A stretch of DNA of 64,000 bases from Ketobacter sp. MCCC 1A13808 (GCF_009746715.1 NZ_VRKW01000002.1:558001-622000), one strand, 5' to 3'; shown: positions 36,345 to 46,518, counted from the first letter of the stretch. Notes: generated by a model from the sequence alone, not told the origin. Numbers and translations are program-made.

Positions 36345-38630
36345 TCAGGAGCTGCTGCTACCCTGGAACAGGGTCGGGCGAATAAAGCTGCCCAGGCCAG
36401 CTCGGTCCAACATCAAATCCACATGGCTGCGAATGACCGCGGCGTTGTCCATTTTCCAGACCTGCTCCAGCAGTTCCTTTGCCGCATCCATGCCGATTTT
36501 CCTGAGCACCCACTTCACCCGTAGCAAACTGGATGCGCTCATGCTCAAAGTTTCGTAGCCCATCGCCATCAACAGCAATGCGGAACGGGGATCGCCTGCC
36601 ATTTCTCCGCAAATGGATACCGGTGTTCCCTCTTCTGTCGCCACGTCCACTATTTGCTTCAGCGCCCGTAATACCGCCGGGTGCATGGCTTGATACAGGC
36701 TGGCAACGCGACGGTTATTGCGATCCACGGCCAGTAAATACTGGGTTAAATCATTGCTGCCCACGGAAACAAAGTCGCACTGCTGGGCAAAATCACGAAT
36801 TTGGTAGACCGCGGCTGGTACTTCGATCATCAGCCCCACTTCCGGCATCTGCACATGGGCGCCTTCTTCCAACACCTCCAGATAAGCCCGATGAATCAAA
36901 TGCATGGCTTCATCGATCTCCATCATCGAACTCACCATGGGCAGCATAATGCGGAGGTTATCTAAACTTTCGCTGGCCCAAAGCATGGCCCGGATCTGCA
37001 CCAGAAAGATTTCCGGGTGATCCAGGGTTACCCGGATACCGCGCCAGCCCAAAAAAGGATTGGCTTCCTGAATCGGAAAATAAGGCAACGCTTTGTCGCC
37101 ACCAATATCCAATGTGCGCATGGTCACGGGTGCCGGATGGAACGCCTCCAATTGCTGCCGGTATATCTCCATCTGCTCCAGCTCACTGGGAAATCGATCA
37201 CGCACCATAAAAGGTATTTCGGTACGATACAGGCCGACGCCCTCGGCACCCCGCTGCAGGGAGATGTTCACATCGGCCATCAAACCGGTGTTAACAAATA
37301 ATTTGATACGGTGGCCATCGGTCGTTTCACAGGGCAGATCCGCAACCACTTCCAGTTCTTTCGACAGCACCGCCTGCTCATCGATAATGGCCTGATACTG
37401 TCGCACCACTTCCACACTGGGAGCAATAATCACCTCGCCCCGGTGACCGTCGACAATCAGCTGCAAGCCTTCCAGGCGCGATAACGGAAACTCACCCACG
37501 CCGACTACCGTGGGAATGCCTAAAGAACGGGCGACGATGGACATGTGGCTGTTACTGGAGCCGTGTAATGACACAATGCCAGCGATCCGCTCACGAGGGA
37601 TATCGACAAAAATAGTAGGCGTAATGTCTTCGCCCACGATAATGGCCTGCTCAGGAATCGGTGCTGTCAGGGTTTTCGCCTGCTGCAGATAAGCCAATAT
37701 ACGCAAGCCCAGATCCCGCACATCGGACGCCCGCGCCCTCAAATAGGCGTCCTCCATCGCCTCAAACGCCGCCACGTGTTTCTGCACTACTTCACGCAAC
37801 GCACCCTGCACCCAATTACCGGCTTCCACATGCCGGCGGATTTCGCCTGCCAGCGCGTTGTCATCCAGCATCCGCTCATACACCTGAAACAGCGCATGCT
37901 CTTCCGGCGGCAGGGTGAGCGACGCTTTCTCGCTAAGCGCACGAATATCACTACGCACAGCCTTTACTGCATCGTTCAGAGTGCGCAGCTCTTTCTTAAC
38001 ATTCTTTACTGCACGATCCGGTACAGACTTGAAATCAGTGGGGGGATAGGCGACGAACGCCTTGCCAATAGCAACCCCGATACAGCCTACTACACCGTCG
38101 AATTTTGCAGTCAGGCTACCAGTGCCACCAAAAATGCCATCGATAGCCCCGGTGGCCTCGGCGTGGGCGACCACCGCTGCCAATTGTGCTGAGATGGTCA
38201 CCAGGAATGCTTCTTCTTCCTGATCAAATCGACGGCTATCCCGTTGCTGAACCACCAGCACACCCAACAGCTTCCGGTGGTGGATAATGGGGACGCCCAG
38301 AAAGGAATGAAACGGTTCTTCGCCGGTTTCCTGCAGAAAACGAAATTTGGGGTGGCTGGGTGCATCGTCCAGATTGATGGGTTCTTCGCGCATACCTACC
38401 TGCCCCACCAAGCCTTCGGAGAATTGCAGGGTGGCGGTTCCGACCGCTTTTTTGTTGAGGCCTTCGGTTGCCATCAGATAATAGCAATTCGCGGTGTGAT
38501 CCAGCAGATAAATGGAACACACTTCGGTGCCCATGGAAAGCCGCACGCGCGTCACCATCACGTTCAACGCCGAAGACAAATCCGGCGCAGCGTTCACTTC
38601 CTGCACGATGCGTCTTAAAATTTCCAGCAT
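36345..38630 (-). CDS. ptsP: PTS-Ntr enzyme I (PtsP)
   Basis: A 761-residue phosphoenolpyruvate-protein phosphotransferase. It has an N-terminal GAF domain (about 1-160), a PEP-utilisers N-terminal domain, the swivelling phosphohistidine domain with HGSSNSHMSIVARSLGIPTV, and the C-terminal PEP-binding barrel (GVGLYRTEIPFM; SVGSNDLTQYLLAVDRNN; VSICGEMAGDP). It starts the nitrogen-PTS cascade to NPr and EIIA-Ntr. Position downstream of rppH is conserved across gammaproteobacteria. The gene is 133 bp downstream of rppH. Confidence 0.96.
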   Translation of the reverse strand: MLEILRRIVQEVNAAPDLSSALNVMVTRVRLSMGTEVCSIYLLDHTANCYYLMATEGLNKKAVGTATLQFSEGLVGQVGMREEPINLDDAPSHPKFRFLQETGEEPFHSFLGVPIIHHRKLLGVLVVQQRDSRRFDQEEEAFLVTISAQLAAVVAHAEATGAIDGIFGGTGSLTAKFDGVVGCIGVAIGKAFVAYPPTDFKSVPDRAVKNVKKELRTLNDAVKAVRSDIRALSEKASLTLPPEEHALFQVYERMLDDNALAGEIRRHVEAGNWVQGALREVVQKHVAAFEAMEDAYLRARASDVRDLGLRILAYLQQAKTLTAPIPEQAIIVGEDITPTIFVDIPRERIAGIVSLHGSSNSHMSIVARSLGIPTVVGVGEFPLSRLEGLQLIVDGHRGEVIIAPSVEVVRQYQAIIDEQAVLSKELEVVADLPCETTDGHRIKLFVNTGLMADVNISLQRGAEGVGLYRTEIPFMVRDRFPSELEQMEIYRQQLEAFHPAPVTMRTLDIGGDKALPYFPIQEANPFLGWRGIRVTLDHPEIFLVQIRAMLWASESLDNLRIMLPMVSSMMEIDEAMHLIHRAYLEVLEEGAHVQMPEVGLMIEVPAAVYQIRDFAQQCDFVSVGSNDLTQYLLAVDRNNRRVASLYQAMHPAVLRALKQIVDVATEEGTPVSICGEMAGDPRSALLLMAMGYETLSMSASSLLRVKWVLRKIGMDAAKELLEQVWKMDNAAVIRSHVDLMLDRAGLGSFIRPTLFQGSSSS

Positions 38631-38763
38631 AGAAAAGCTCTCGCAGCCACCTTCCTTTTTATTTGCTCTGGGTTCACGGCATTCCGCGGTATCCGCACCA
38701 GAGCTCTAGCATTCCCGCAAATCGATCAGTTGACAGTGCAATGTACTATTCAATTTTTTATTA

Positions 38764-39285
38764 CTATTTAGACAGGCTTTTTCCGGCTTTTATGTCCACC
38801 GAATCATTTGCAATTGCATGCAGTGATGGTGCCAGTTCTTTTAGTGCCTTACGATAAACTTCCCGCTTAAATGACACCACCTGGTTCAACGGATACCAGT
38901 AACTTACCCACTGCCAACCATCGAATTCCGGTGGATTACCAAACTCAAAGCTCACCTGACTCTCACATCCGGTAAGCATCAATAAAAACCACTTTTGCTT
39001 TTGCCCAATACACAACGGCTTGCTGCGATAACGCAGAAAGCGCTTGGGTAACCGGTAACGAAGCCAGCCCTGCGTGCAACTGACTATCCTTACGTGTTCC
39101 TGTTTAAGCCCGATTTCCTCATGCAACTCGCGAAAAAGCGCCTCTTCCGGCGTTTCGTTTTCAGCGATGCCGCCCTGAGGAAACTGCCAGGCATCCTGGC
39201 CCACGCGCCGGGCCCACAATACCTGACCTTGCGCATTCGCCAGGATGATTCCGACATTCGGCCTGAATCCGTCCTCATCAATCAC
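38764..39285 (-). CDS. rppH: RNA pyrophosphohydrolase
   Basis: A 173-residue Nudix hydrolase that removes pyrophosphate from 5'-triphosphorylated mRNA and so starts decay. The N-terminus ([22 protein letters not shown]) and the Nudix box [17 protein letters not shown] followed by HEEIGL are diagnostic, as is the C-terminal [19 protein letters not shown]. The rppH-ptsP order matches E. coli. Confidence 0.96.
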   Translation of the reverse strand: MIDEDGFRPNVGIILANAQGQVLWARRVGQDAWQFPQGGIAENETPEEALFRELHEEIGLKQEHVRIVSCTQGWLRYRLPKRFLRYRSKPLCIGQKQKWFLLMLTGCESQVSFEFGNPPEFDGWQWVSYWYPLNQVVSFKREVYRKALKELAPSLHAIANDSVDIKAGKSLSK

Positions 39286-39519
39286 GTTTTGGTTTCCAAA
39301 TCATCACTAGGATTATAAATACCCTAGTCTGCCCGAACGTACAACAGCGTTTTAGCGGCAAGCGCCACCGACCCGGCAATTACAATTAACATCTACTATA
39401 GACATATTTAGTTGATTTTTCTAAGTTTTTAATTGTTCAAATTGAAAATGCAGATTTTACCGTGGCAGCCAAGCTGATAAACTTGCCTGCAATTTAATTG
39501 ATTTGATTCAGAGGCAAAT

Positions 39520-40176
39520 ATGAGCCTGGCTATTTTCGATCTCGACAATACCCTGCTGAACGGAGACAGCGATCATGCCTGGGGTGAATACCTGGTGCAG
39601 AAAGGCATTGTTGAAGAAGCCTGGTATCGTCGGCAAAACGATCATTTCTATGAACTTTATAAGCAAGGTAAGCTGGATATCATGGAATATCTGGAATTTG
39701 CCCTGCAGCCTCTCACCCGATTTGACATGGTGCAGCTAAAACAAATGCACGATGAGTTCATGGATCAGGTCATTCGCCCCATGCGTCTGCCAAAAGCCGA
39801 GGCTTTGCTGAACAAACACCGGGACCAGGGCGATTACCTGTTAATTATCACTGCAACCAACCGTTTTATTACCGGCCCTATTGCCCACGCTTTGGGCGTT
39901 GATGACATTATTGCTACCGATGCAGAGATCATCAACAACCGTTACAGTGGCAAAACCAGTGGCATACCTTGTTTTCAAGACGGCAAAGTGACCCGCTTGC
40001 AACGCTGGCTTGAGTCAAATCAACATAATCTGGCAGGCAGTTATTTTTATAGCGACTCTATTAATGACCTGCCGCTGTTAAAAGCGGTGACACACCCGGT
40101 TGCTGTGGACGCAGATGAACGCCTGTTAGCGGAGGCTAAAATGCGGGGGTGGCCATGCATTTCCCTGCGCGACTAA
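39520..40176 (+). CDS. HAD-IB family (SerB-like) phosphatase
   Basis: A 218-residue phosphatase. Motif I is LAIFDLDNTLLNGDSD (nucleophile and acid/base Asp), motif II is ITATN, and motifs III/IV are Lys with YFYSDSINDLPLL. This is the subfamily IB typical of phosphoserine phosphatase-like enzymes; Pseudomonas relatives near rppH include histidinol-phosphatase-like members, so the substrate is uncertain. A Shine-Dalgarno-like GAGG precedes the ATG. The 3' end overlaps the following lipoprotein gene by about 22 bp. Confidence 0.87.
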   Translation: MSLAIFDLDNTLLNGDSDHAWGEYLVQKGIVEEAWYRRQNDHFYELYKQGKLDIMEYLEFALQPLTRFDMVQLKQMHDEFMDQVIRPMRLPKAEALLNKHRDQGDYLLIITATNRFITGPIAHALGVDDIIATDAEIINNRYSGKTSGIPCFQDGKVTRLQRWLESNQHNLAGSYFYSDSINDLPLLKAVTHPVAVDADERLLAEAKMRGWPCISLRD

Positions 40177-41162
40177 CCCTTGGTGCTGCCGGCCTGAGTG
40201 CCTGCCTGTTACTGCAGGGTTGTGACAAACCGGCACCTCCGGCGACATCACCGCAGCAAACCGTCGCAACCGAACCCCGGACTACTGCACTGTCCGCGGT
40301 GGACAGGGAGCAACTGGCAACATTCCAAGAAACCGCTACCGCCATCCCACAATCATTAGTGGCATGCACCGCAGAGCTGCAGACATCTCTAATGCAATTT
40401 CTGAAACAGGTTGACGCCGACCACCTGCAGACACTGCGCGCACAATGGGCTCAATGCCACGATATTTATCTCGCCGCCAGTACGTTGCAGGGCTACACCC
40501 CGGCACAGCAGGCGGCCCTCAAACAAGCCCATGCCCAACTGGGTAACCCGCTAGCCATGCCCGGTTTTATTGACAGTGTAGAAGGCTACCCTTTTAGCGG
40601 CATAGTAAACGATGCCAGCCTGCAATTGGGTGAAGAGGAACTTCGGCAGCAACACGGCCTGACCGATGAGGCCGATGTCAGCATCGGATTCAATGTAGTG
40701 GGTTTTTTATTGTGGGGTGAGCACATCGACAACTCAGAACGGGTTGCCCGACCCTTCACCGATTTCGCAACAGTTGAGCATTGGGAAGACAGTAGCGAAG
40801 ATCTGCCTATCAAAGACCACCCCCACAACCGGCGCCGGGACATGTTGCAATTAACCATTGAGCTGCTGTCTGCGGACTCGCAGAACTTGTTGAACGCCTG
40901 GGTAGAGGGTGCATTGCCTGCAACCCAAGAACAAGCAAAAAGTTGGGAGATGAGCCAATTACACGCCTTTAATGACGCACTGCAACAATGGCCTGATAAC
41001 AAAGCCTTACCCGGTTATCTGCAACGCTGGCTGGAAAAAGACGCGCTTCCGGCGATACCAGCCAACCTGACCACCACAACAGCCGATCCTGCCAGCCCTG
41101 CCACACCATTGCGGGCACAGCTCAAAAACAAACTTAACACCGTGCCTACAATGCCGGACTAA
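40155..41162 (+). CDS. Imelysin-like lipoprotein with degenerate signature motif
   Basis: A lipoprotein of about 335 residues (lipobox LLLQGC, Cys at about 22). The helical body matches the imelysin/peptidase M75 family, including MPGFIDSVEGYPFSGIVND. The family hallmark GxHxxE is replaced: the expected position reads GFNVVGFLLWG, with Asn for His and Gly for Glu. It may be a non-metal-binding paralogue. ATG 40155 has GGGGG 5 bp upstream; GTG 40149 is a near alternative. The 3' end overlaps the convergent rlmI gene by 17 bp. Confidence 0.75.
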   Translation: MHFPARLTLGAAGLSACLLLQGCDKPAPPATSPQQTVATEPRTTALSAVDREQLATFQETATAIPQSLVACTAELQTSLMQFLKQVDADHLQTLRAQWAQCHDIYLAASTLQGYTPAQQAALKQAHAQLGNPLAMPGFIDSVEGYPFSGIVNDASLQLGEEELRQQHGLTDEADVSIGFNVVGFLLWGEHIDNSERVARPFTDFATVEHWEDSSEDLPIKDHPHNRRRDMLQLTIELLSADSQNLLNAWVEGALPATQEQAKSWEMSQLHAFNDALQQWPDNKALPGYLQRWLEKDALPAIPANLTTTTADPASPATPLRAQLKNKLNTVPTMPD

Positions 41163-42351
41163 TGCGATAGAACAACGCTTTGAGATACTGGGTTTCCGGA
41201 ATGGCCGGATGTATCGGATGATCCGGCCCCTGATTGCCCCGGTACACCAACTGTGCATGTCGGTCCACATGACGCGCGGTTGCTCTTACCGTGTCCTGCA
41301 ATGTGGCTTCCGGCAAATGCATCGAACAAGACGCTGAGACCAGCAATCCGTTCTGCTCTAGCAAACGTAGCGCCAGCGTGTTCAGCTTGTTATAGGCACC
41401 CAGCCCCTTTTTAAAATCTTTTTTGCGTTTAATAAACGCCGGCGGGTCCACTATGACCACATCAAAACGCAGATTCTGGTCCAATAACGCCTGCAACACA
41501 TCGAACGCATTACCTTCGTAACAGGTCACTTTATCCAGCACGTCCTGCTGCTCCGCGTTAGCTTGTAATTGATCCAGCGCGGCGGATGATGCATCCACCG
41601 AAGTCAAGGATTCGGCTCCGGCAGCCAGCGCCTGTAACCCCCACCCGCCAACATAGGAGAAAACATCCAGCACCCGTTTGCCCCTGACCCAACGTGCTAA
41701 TTCGCGGCGGCTTTCCCGATGGTCATAGAACCAGCCCGTCTTTTGGCCGTCCTTGCTGTTAATAGTAAAAGACACCTCATTTTCCAGAACCTGTAATGTC
41801 TGCGGCCATTCGCCCACCGCCTCTTCCACTTCCAGGCTCAAACCTTCCTGCTCCCGCAACGGACTATCATTGCGGAACAAAATAGCGCGCGGTTCAAAAA
41901 CCGTCTGCATGGCTTCCAGCAGAAGGGGCTTTAAACGCTCCATACCGGCGGTATTCAATTGCGCGACCAGATAATTACCAAAGCGATCAATCACCAACCC
42001 GGACAAGCCATCACTATCACCGTATACCGCGCGATAAAAGGGCTGCGAATACGCCGCCTCCCGTAACGCCAATGCGCACTGGAGCCGGCTTTGTAAAAAT
42101 GAACGGTCCAAACCCTTACGCCAGTCCCGGCTCAGGATTCGGCAGCAGATCAAAGACTGCGGATTCACATAACCACGCCCGATCGGTCTGCCTGACGAGT
42201 CATCAATAATCACTTCAGAGCCCGCTATAAAGCCATGCAACGGTGTCTTTTCCACATCGACTTCGTTACTATAAATCCACAGATGACCGCTCTTGATACG
42301 TCGATCTTCTTTGTTTTTCAAACGGATATGGGGAACATTGTCCTTTGACAT
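41146..42351 (-). CDS. rlmI: 23S rRNA (cytosine-1962-C5)-methyltransferase
   Basis: A 401-residue SAM-dependent methyltransferase. The N-terminal PUA domain (RLKNKEDRRIKSGHLWIYSNEV) is followed by an EEHEE-like segment and a Rossmann methyltransferase domain with KTGWFYDHRESR, VLDVFSYVGGWGLQAL, VIVDPPAFIKRKKDF and SASCSMHL (catalytic Cys). I start at ATG 42351 (AGAGG 4 bp upstream), giving the family's usual length of about 400; the open frame extends 75 codons further without homology. Confidence 0.92.
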   Translation of the reverse strand: MSKDNVPHIRLKNKEDRRIKSGHLWIYSNEVDVEKTPLHGFIAGSEVIIDDSSGRPIGRGYVNPQSLICCRILSRDWRKGLDRSFLQSRLQCALALREAAYSQPFYRAVYGDSDGLSGLVIDRFGNYLVAQLNTAGMERLKPLLLEAMQTVFEPRAILFRNDSPLREQEGLSLEVEEAVGEWPQTLQVLENEVSFTINSKDGQKTGWFYDHRESRRELARWVRGKRVLDVFSYVGGWGLQALAAGAESLTSVDASSAALDQLQANAEQQDVLDKVTCYEGNAFDVLQALLDQNLRFDVVIVDPPAFIKRKKDFKKGLGAYNKLNTLALRLLEQNGLLVSASCSMHLPEATLQDTVRATARHVDRHAQLVYRGNQGPDHPIHPAIPETQYLKALFYRISPAL

Positions 42352-42641
42352 GGAGCCTCTCAGGTTATCTGCTACAAATAAAAAGGTGCAGGCATCGGTG
42401 CAATTGATGGGCACAAATATCGCGCGGCGATTATACCCAAATGCCGACGCTACCCATACCATGGACGGCAACATAGCAAAAATAGTTATAAATTCAGTGG
42501 GTTCACTCAGGATACACCGTGTCAAGTGTATAACAATTAGACTCTGGCATCCTGTAACCAGCTTAGGTAGACTCACTCTCCGACCAGCCCGACCTCACCG
42601 GATGGTCAGTCTAAGTGATCCCAAAATTGCCGGAGTATGCC

Positions 42642-43814
42642 ATGTTTTGTTTTTCGAAAAGAGCCGTGACCCTGACCACGGCATTGGCTGCACTGCTTTG
42701 TTGTGTCAACAGCTTTGCCGACCTGATTGGCGCCAGCAGCTCCCCGAAACGGGCTGAAGTCACCGTTGAAGAAGGCCAGACCATAGAGATCCGCTGGGTC
42801 ATCTCCACCAATCCGGTACATGAAAGTGGCGCTTTTTCACCCCAGGGAACGCTGCGCGACACGACCACGGACACCGTCCTGAAAACACTGAATAATCCGT
42901 TCAACCTGAACAAGGGCGCTGGCCCCATCTATTTTGAAGAATCCCTTACGCTGACCGCAGAAGAAGCAAAAAAATGGTACGACATGGGACATCGTAAGCT
43001 GGAATACAAACGGGTTTTTACTACTGGCTCCGAATTGCCCAGCACCACCGAAGCGGCTGTCGATATTAACCTGAAGAGCAAAGAAGACGTCGCCACCCAG
43101 AAGTTGGAACAGGAAAGCCTGACGGCGCACAGCCTGCAACTGACCTTCAAGCCTCAGCGCTTCCGCCAACAAGTGGCTCAGGGGTTACCCTTACAGGCCC
43201 AGCTATTCGTGCGCTTTTCCGGTCGCGGCACCCTGGCCGGACGCTGGCAACTGGCTCTGGTAGAACCGCAAGGGGCGCTTACCTACAAAACGCTGGCCAC
43301 CGTAAATAAACCGGTGAGTGAATCGACCGAATTTCTGCTAAGCCCGAAACTACCCACACAAACCTTAGGACGGCATTTGTTACGTTTCTGTATAGATTCG
43401 CCCTCAGCCGCCGGCATGGCGATGACCGGAGCCGAAACCGCCTGCCCCAATCCGCAGCTGAGCAGTGCCCTGCAATACGACGTGGTTGAAAATTTTGTCA
43501 AACAAAGTGAGGCACCGGCGAGCGCCGGTCCGGCCAACCTGACCGCCACCTCCAAACTCAGGTGGCCAGTCATTCCGGACACCCGCGTGTACGAACTCCA
43601 GATCCATCAACTAACCGGCACGGACATGTTATCGTCCTCGGATTTTGTGGGGCGCTTGTTGCTGCCCTCCACCTCCACCAGCACACAACTGTCCGCAGAC
43701 TTGATTAATCACCTGAATCCCGGCACTACCTACACTTGGCAGGTCAATGCACTGGATCAACATGGTGATTTGATTTTACAGACGGCACCCCAGCAATTTG
43801 TGTTTATGCCTTAA
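42642..43814 (+). CDS. Exported protein of unknown function
   Basis: A 390-residue protein with a cleavable signal peptide (about 1-25; VTLTTALAALLCCVNSFA). It is beta-rich, with a C-terminal part (about 290-390) resembling a fibronectin-III-like module (VYELQIHQLTG; LNPGTTYTWQVNALD). I find no catalytic motif. I start at ATG 42642 because GGAG lies 6 bp upstream and the signal begins cleanly; the longer frame adds nine codons. It is divergent from rlmI across 290 bp and convergent with the antiporter gene. Confidence 0.65.
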   Translation: MFCFSKRAVTLTTALAALLCCVNSFADLIGASSSPKRAEVTVEEGQTIEIRWVISTNPVHESGAFSPQGTLRDTTTDTVLKTLNNPFNLNKGAGPIYFEESLTLTAEEAKKWYDMGHRKLEYKRVFTTGSELPSTTEAAVDINLKSKEDVATQKLEQESLTAHSLQLTFKPQRFRQQVAQGLPLQAQLFVRFSGRGTLAGRWQLALVEPQGALTYKTLATVNKPVSESTEFLLSPKLPTQTLGRHLLRFCIDSPSAAGMAMTGAETACPNPQLSSALQYDVVENFVKQSEAPASAGPANLTATSKLRWPVIPDTRVYELQIHQLTGTDMLSSSDFVGRLLLPSTSTSTQLSADLINHLNPGTTYTWQVNALDQHGDLILQTAPQQFVFMP

Positions 43815-43827
43815 TATTTTCGGCTCG

Positions 43828-43863
43828 GGCCGCGCCCCCCTATAGCGACAACAGGGTGCGGCC
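43828..43863. terminator. Possible bidirectional terminator hairpin
   Basis: GGCCGC (43828-43833) pairs with GCGGCC (43858-43863); the arms can extend imperfectly through CCC/GGG, between two convergent genes. No strong T-run is present, so termination is plausible but unproven. Confidence 0.4.
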
Positions 43864-43872
43864 ATCGTCGGA

Positions 43873-45720
43873 CTATTTCAGGGCTTCCTGCTTTTTGTTT
43901 TCGATGTTTTTCTGGATTGCCTCTTCCACTTTCACCAGCGAAATGATTTTACAACCCGGCTCTACATCTTCCGGCGTGGGCGCTTCACTGAGCACCATCA
44001 AACGCTTTTTGACATTAATAATGAACATGGGTATGGCGTTACCGCCGTATTTCTCAAAATAATGCTGTAGCGTGAATTCTTCGCTCAAACTGGTTGTACG
44101 CATTTCCGCGCCCTGAGCAATCAGGCTCGCCAACCGACTATAAGTCGCGTCTTTGGAAAACAGGGGCATGCCCCGCATTTCCTCCGACACCACATTGCGG
44201 TCGCTTTTCTTCTGACTAGCCTGACTCGGTAACGAAAACACCCGATTTTTGCCAAACTCTCGCTGATAGCGCTGTACCGCCAATATATTCAAATCATCAT
44301 TCTGGGACACACCGATCAAGCGGCCGAACCCCACCAAATCAATCTCTTTTTCCGCCAGACTCGATACCGGGTTACCGTGGAATACTTTCAACCCAGCCAT
44401 CCGCGCTTGCCGCACATTATTTCGGAAGCTGTCTGCCAACATCACTTGAAAACCATTGTCCTGCACCGCTTTGCCAATAGTACGGGACACAGCATTAGCA
44501 CCGATAAAGAGCAACCCCTGAGGCGATTGTTCTACTACCTTCAACATTTTAGCCAAAGGCTTTGCCGTCAGACTCTGAAACACGACGGTACCGATAATTA
44601 TGACGAACGTCAGCGTGACCAACAAATCCGCGTTTTCAAAACCAAGCTGCGTCAGTCGCAAAGCAAACAGAGCAGACACGGCAGCAGCAATAATACCGCG
44701 CGGCCCGATCCAGGAAATCATGGTTTTTTCCTGCCAGGTCAATGAACTTCCCAGTGTTGCTGTCGCAATTTTTAACGGGCGCGCAATAAAATGAACAAAA
44801 GCCAACATCGCCACCGCCTGCCAGCTCAAATCAATTAACCCCTCCAGATCCACACGGGCGGCGAGCAGGATAAACAAGCCGGAGATTAACAGAATACTCA
44901 GGCTTTCTTTAAAATCGAGGATGTTTTCTGTATCGACGCCCCGCATATTGGCAATCCAGATGCCCATAATGGTCACTGCTAGCAAACCGGACTCATGTTC
45001 CAGTGTGTCGGAAAACGCAAACACCGCGAACACGGAAATCAATATAAATACATTATGCAAATAACCGGGAATTACATTCGCACGCAACAACCATCCACAT
45101 AGGTAACCCGCACCACAACCCAGCAAGGTACCAATCAGAATGATCTTGCTGAAGACCAACACCACCGCCAGCCATTCGTTACCACCGCTGGATTCTGCAA
45201 CGATAAACGTAAACACCAATACCGCCAGCAATGCCCCCAGCGGATCAATTAAAATACTCTCCCAGCGCAAGATATTGGTGATACGCGCGTTTGGCCTCAC
45301 TGTACGCAACATGGGTACAATAACCGTAGGTCCTGTAACCACCACAAGCGCCCCGAACAACAACGCGATATGCCAATCGATCTGCAGCAGCCACCAACAG
45401 AAGTAAGACATACTGAGCCAGCTCACCAACACCCCTACTGTGATGATGCGCCAAACTACATTTTCCATGCCCCGAATTTCTTTGAATTTAAGGGTCAGGC
45501 TGCCTTCAAACAAAATCACTGCGACCGCCATTGATACCATCGGAAACAACATATCCCCTAACAGTTCATCCGGTTTCAGCCAACCAATAACCGGCCCTGA
45601 AATAATGCCCGCAAGCAGTAAAAACAATATGGCAGGCAAACGCAGACGCCAGGCCACCCATTGACAACTGATGCCTATCACACCGATTAACGCAAAAGTC
45701 AGAACCACATTGGTATCCAC
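43873..45720 (-). CDS. Cation:proton antiporter (CPA1 type) with C-terminal NAD-binding-like domain
   Basis: A 615-residue membrane protein with about 12 transmembrane helices over residues 1-395. Conserved ion-path residues include GPTVIVPML and a later RGIIAAAVSALFALRL. The C-terminal cytosolic part contains GLLFIGANAVSRTIG, a Rossmann-like dinucleotide motif related to TrkA-N. It should exchange Na+ or K+ for protons. NhaP- or KefC-like specificity cannot be decided here. No partner gene is adjacent. Confidence 0.85.
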   Translation of the reverse strand: MDTNVVLTFALIGVIGISCQWVAWRLRLPAILFLLLAGIISGPVIGWLKPDELLGDMLFPMVSMAVAVILFEGSLTLKFKEIRGMENVVWRIITVGVLVSWLSMSYFCWWLLQIDWHIALLFGALVVVTGPTVIVPMLRTVRPNARITNILRWESILIDPLGALLAVLVFTFIVAESSGGNEWLAVVLVFSKIILIGTLLGCGAGYLCGWLLRANVIPGYLHNVFILISVFAVFAFSDTLEHESGLLAVTIMGIWIANMRGVDTENILDFKESLSILLISGLFILLAARVDLEGLIDLSWQAVAMLAFVHFIARPLKIATATLGSSLTWQEKTMISWIGPRGIIAAAVSALFALRLTQLGFENADLLVTLTFVIIIGTVVFQSLTAKPLAKMLKVVEQSPQGLLFIGANAVSRTIGKAVQDNGFQVMLADSFRNNVRQARMAGLKVFHGNPVSSLAEKEIDLVGFGRLIGVSQNDDLNILAVQRYQREFGKNRVFSLPSQASQKKSDRNVVSEEMRGMPLFSKDATYSRLASLIAQGAEMRTTSLSEEFTLQHYFEKYGGNAIPMFIINVKKRLMVLSEAPTPEDVEPGCKIISLVKVEEAIQKNIENKKQEALK

Positions 45721-45855
45721 AGATATCTCGCTTAAGGACTGATAAGATTAAAGACAAACAGTATAGGGAACTGCGCTACCGCTTGATAGACTCGCAAGTT
45801 AACCAATGTTTATTTATATTGACCGGACAAATCAACCTACCCCAGCCAGGAAAAA

Positions 45856-46119
45856 ATGTGTGCGCTGAAAATGAGTAGTTGCTGGTACCTTTATATTCTC
45901 CGCTGTGCGGATGGCAGCTTATATACCGGCATTACAACGGATCTGGAGCGGCGGACCCGGGAGCACAATCAGGGAAAGGCCGGAGCCAAGTACACGAAAG
46001 CACGCCGCCCGGTCGAATTGGTGTATTCTGAAGTCTCCGAGAACCGTTCTTCTGCTTCCATCCGCGAAGCGGCCGTCAAAAAGATGAGCCGCCGAGAGAA
46101 ACTGGCTTTAATGAAATAA
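45856..46119 (+). CDS. GIY-YIG superfamily protein
   Basis: An 87-residue single-domain protein with the GIY-YIG-like core WYLYILRCADGSLYTGIT, followed by the conserved Arg (LERRTREHN), AKYTKARRPVELVY and a C-terminal EAAVKKMSRREKLALM helix. It matches the small YhbQ/UPF0213 group. Nuclease activity of this group on damaged DNA has been proposed but is not certain. CAGGAAAA precedes the ATG. Confidence 0.88.
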   Translation: MCALKMSSCWYLYILRCADGSLYTGITTDLERRTREHNQGKAGAKYTKARRPVELVYSEVSENRSSASIREAAVKKMSRREKLALMK

Positions 46120-46518
46120 ACCCGACCGGAAAGCAGACTGATTGGTTTGCATCGAGAATCCAGTAATATGACTGCTCCAAAGGCAGATCCCGATATTCTC
46201 TTCAATCAACACCAACTTTTCATAGTTCGATATCGCTCGTTTTCGCATTCAAACACCCAGGCGAATCACAACGACTCCGACAATTCATACAACAGGGCGG
46301 CCACAGACATAGCAATCTTTGTGTCTAATTAGCTCTAAAATTTGCTCCCGCTACGTTAGGGAAATCGACACCCCTCACGTGCACCGATCACATCACTCCT
46401 TTTAGAGAAACTGGAAAATAACATGATTGCGACACCTTAAAGAGAAAGCCTTGACCTGGAAGATCATCAGATTTAGCCTAACCAGAACCCGACATAATAT
46501 GTCAGACAGGAGACAGCC
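46120..46518. other. Intergenic region before the yjfI-pspA-like unit
   Basis: This 399-bp gap shows no recognised RNA, repeat or clear sigma54 site, although pspA-family genes are often sigma54-controlled. A 61-codon frame (46147-46332) begins at TTG without a ribosome binding site and is not called. Confidence 0.4.

Noticed and set aside
46147-46332. 61-codon frame before the yjfI-like gene
   Set aside because: Starts at TTG without a ribosome binding site; low-complexity polar sequence.
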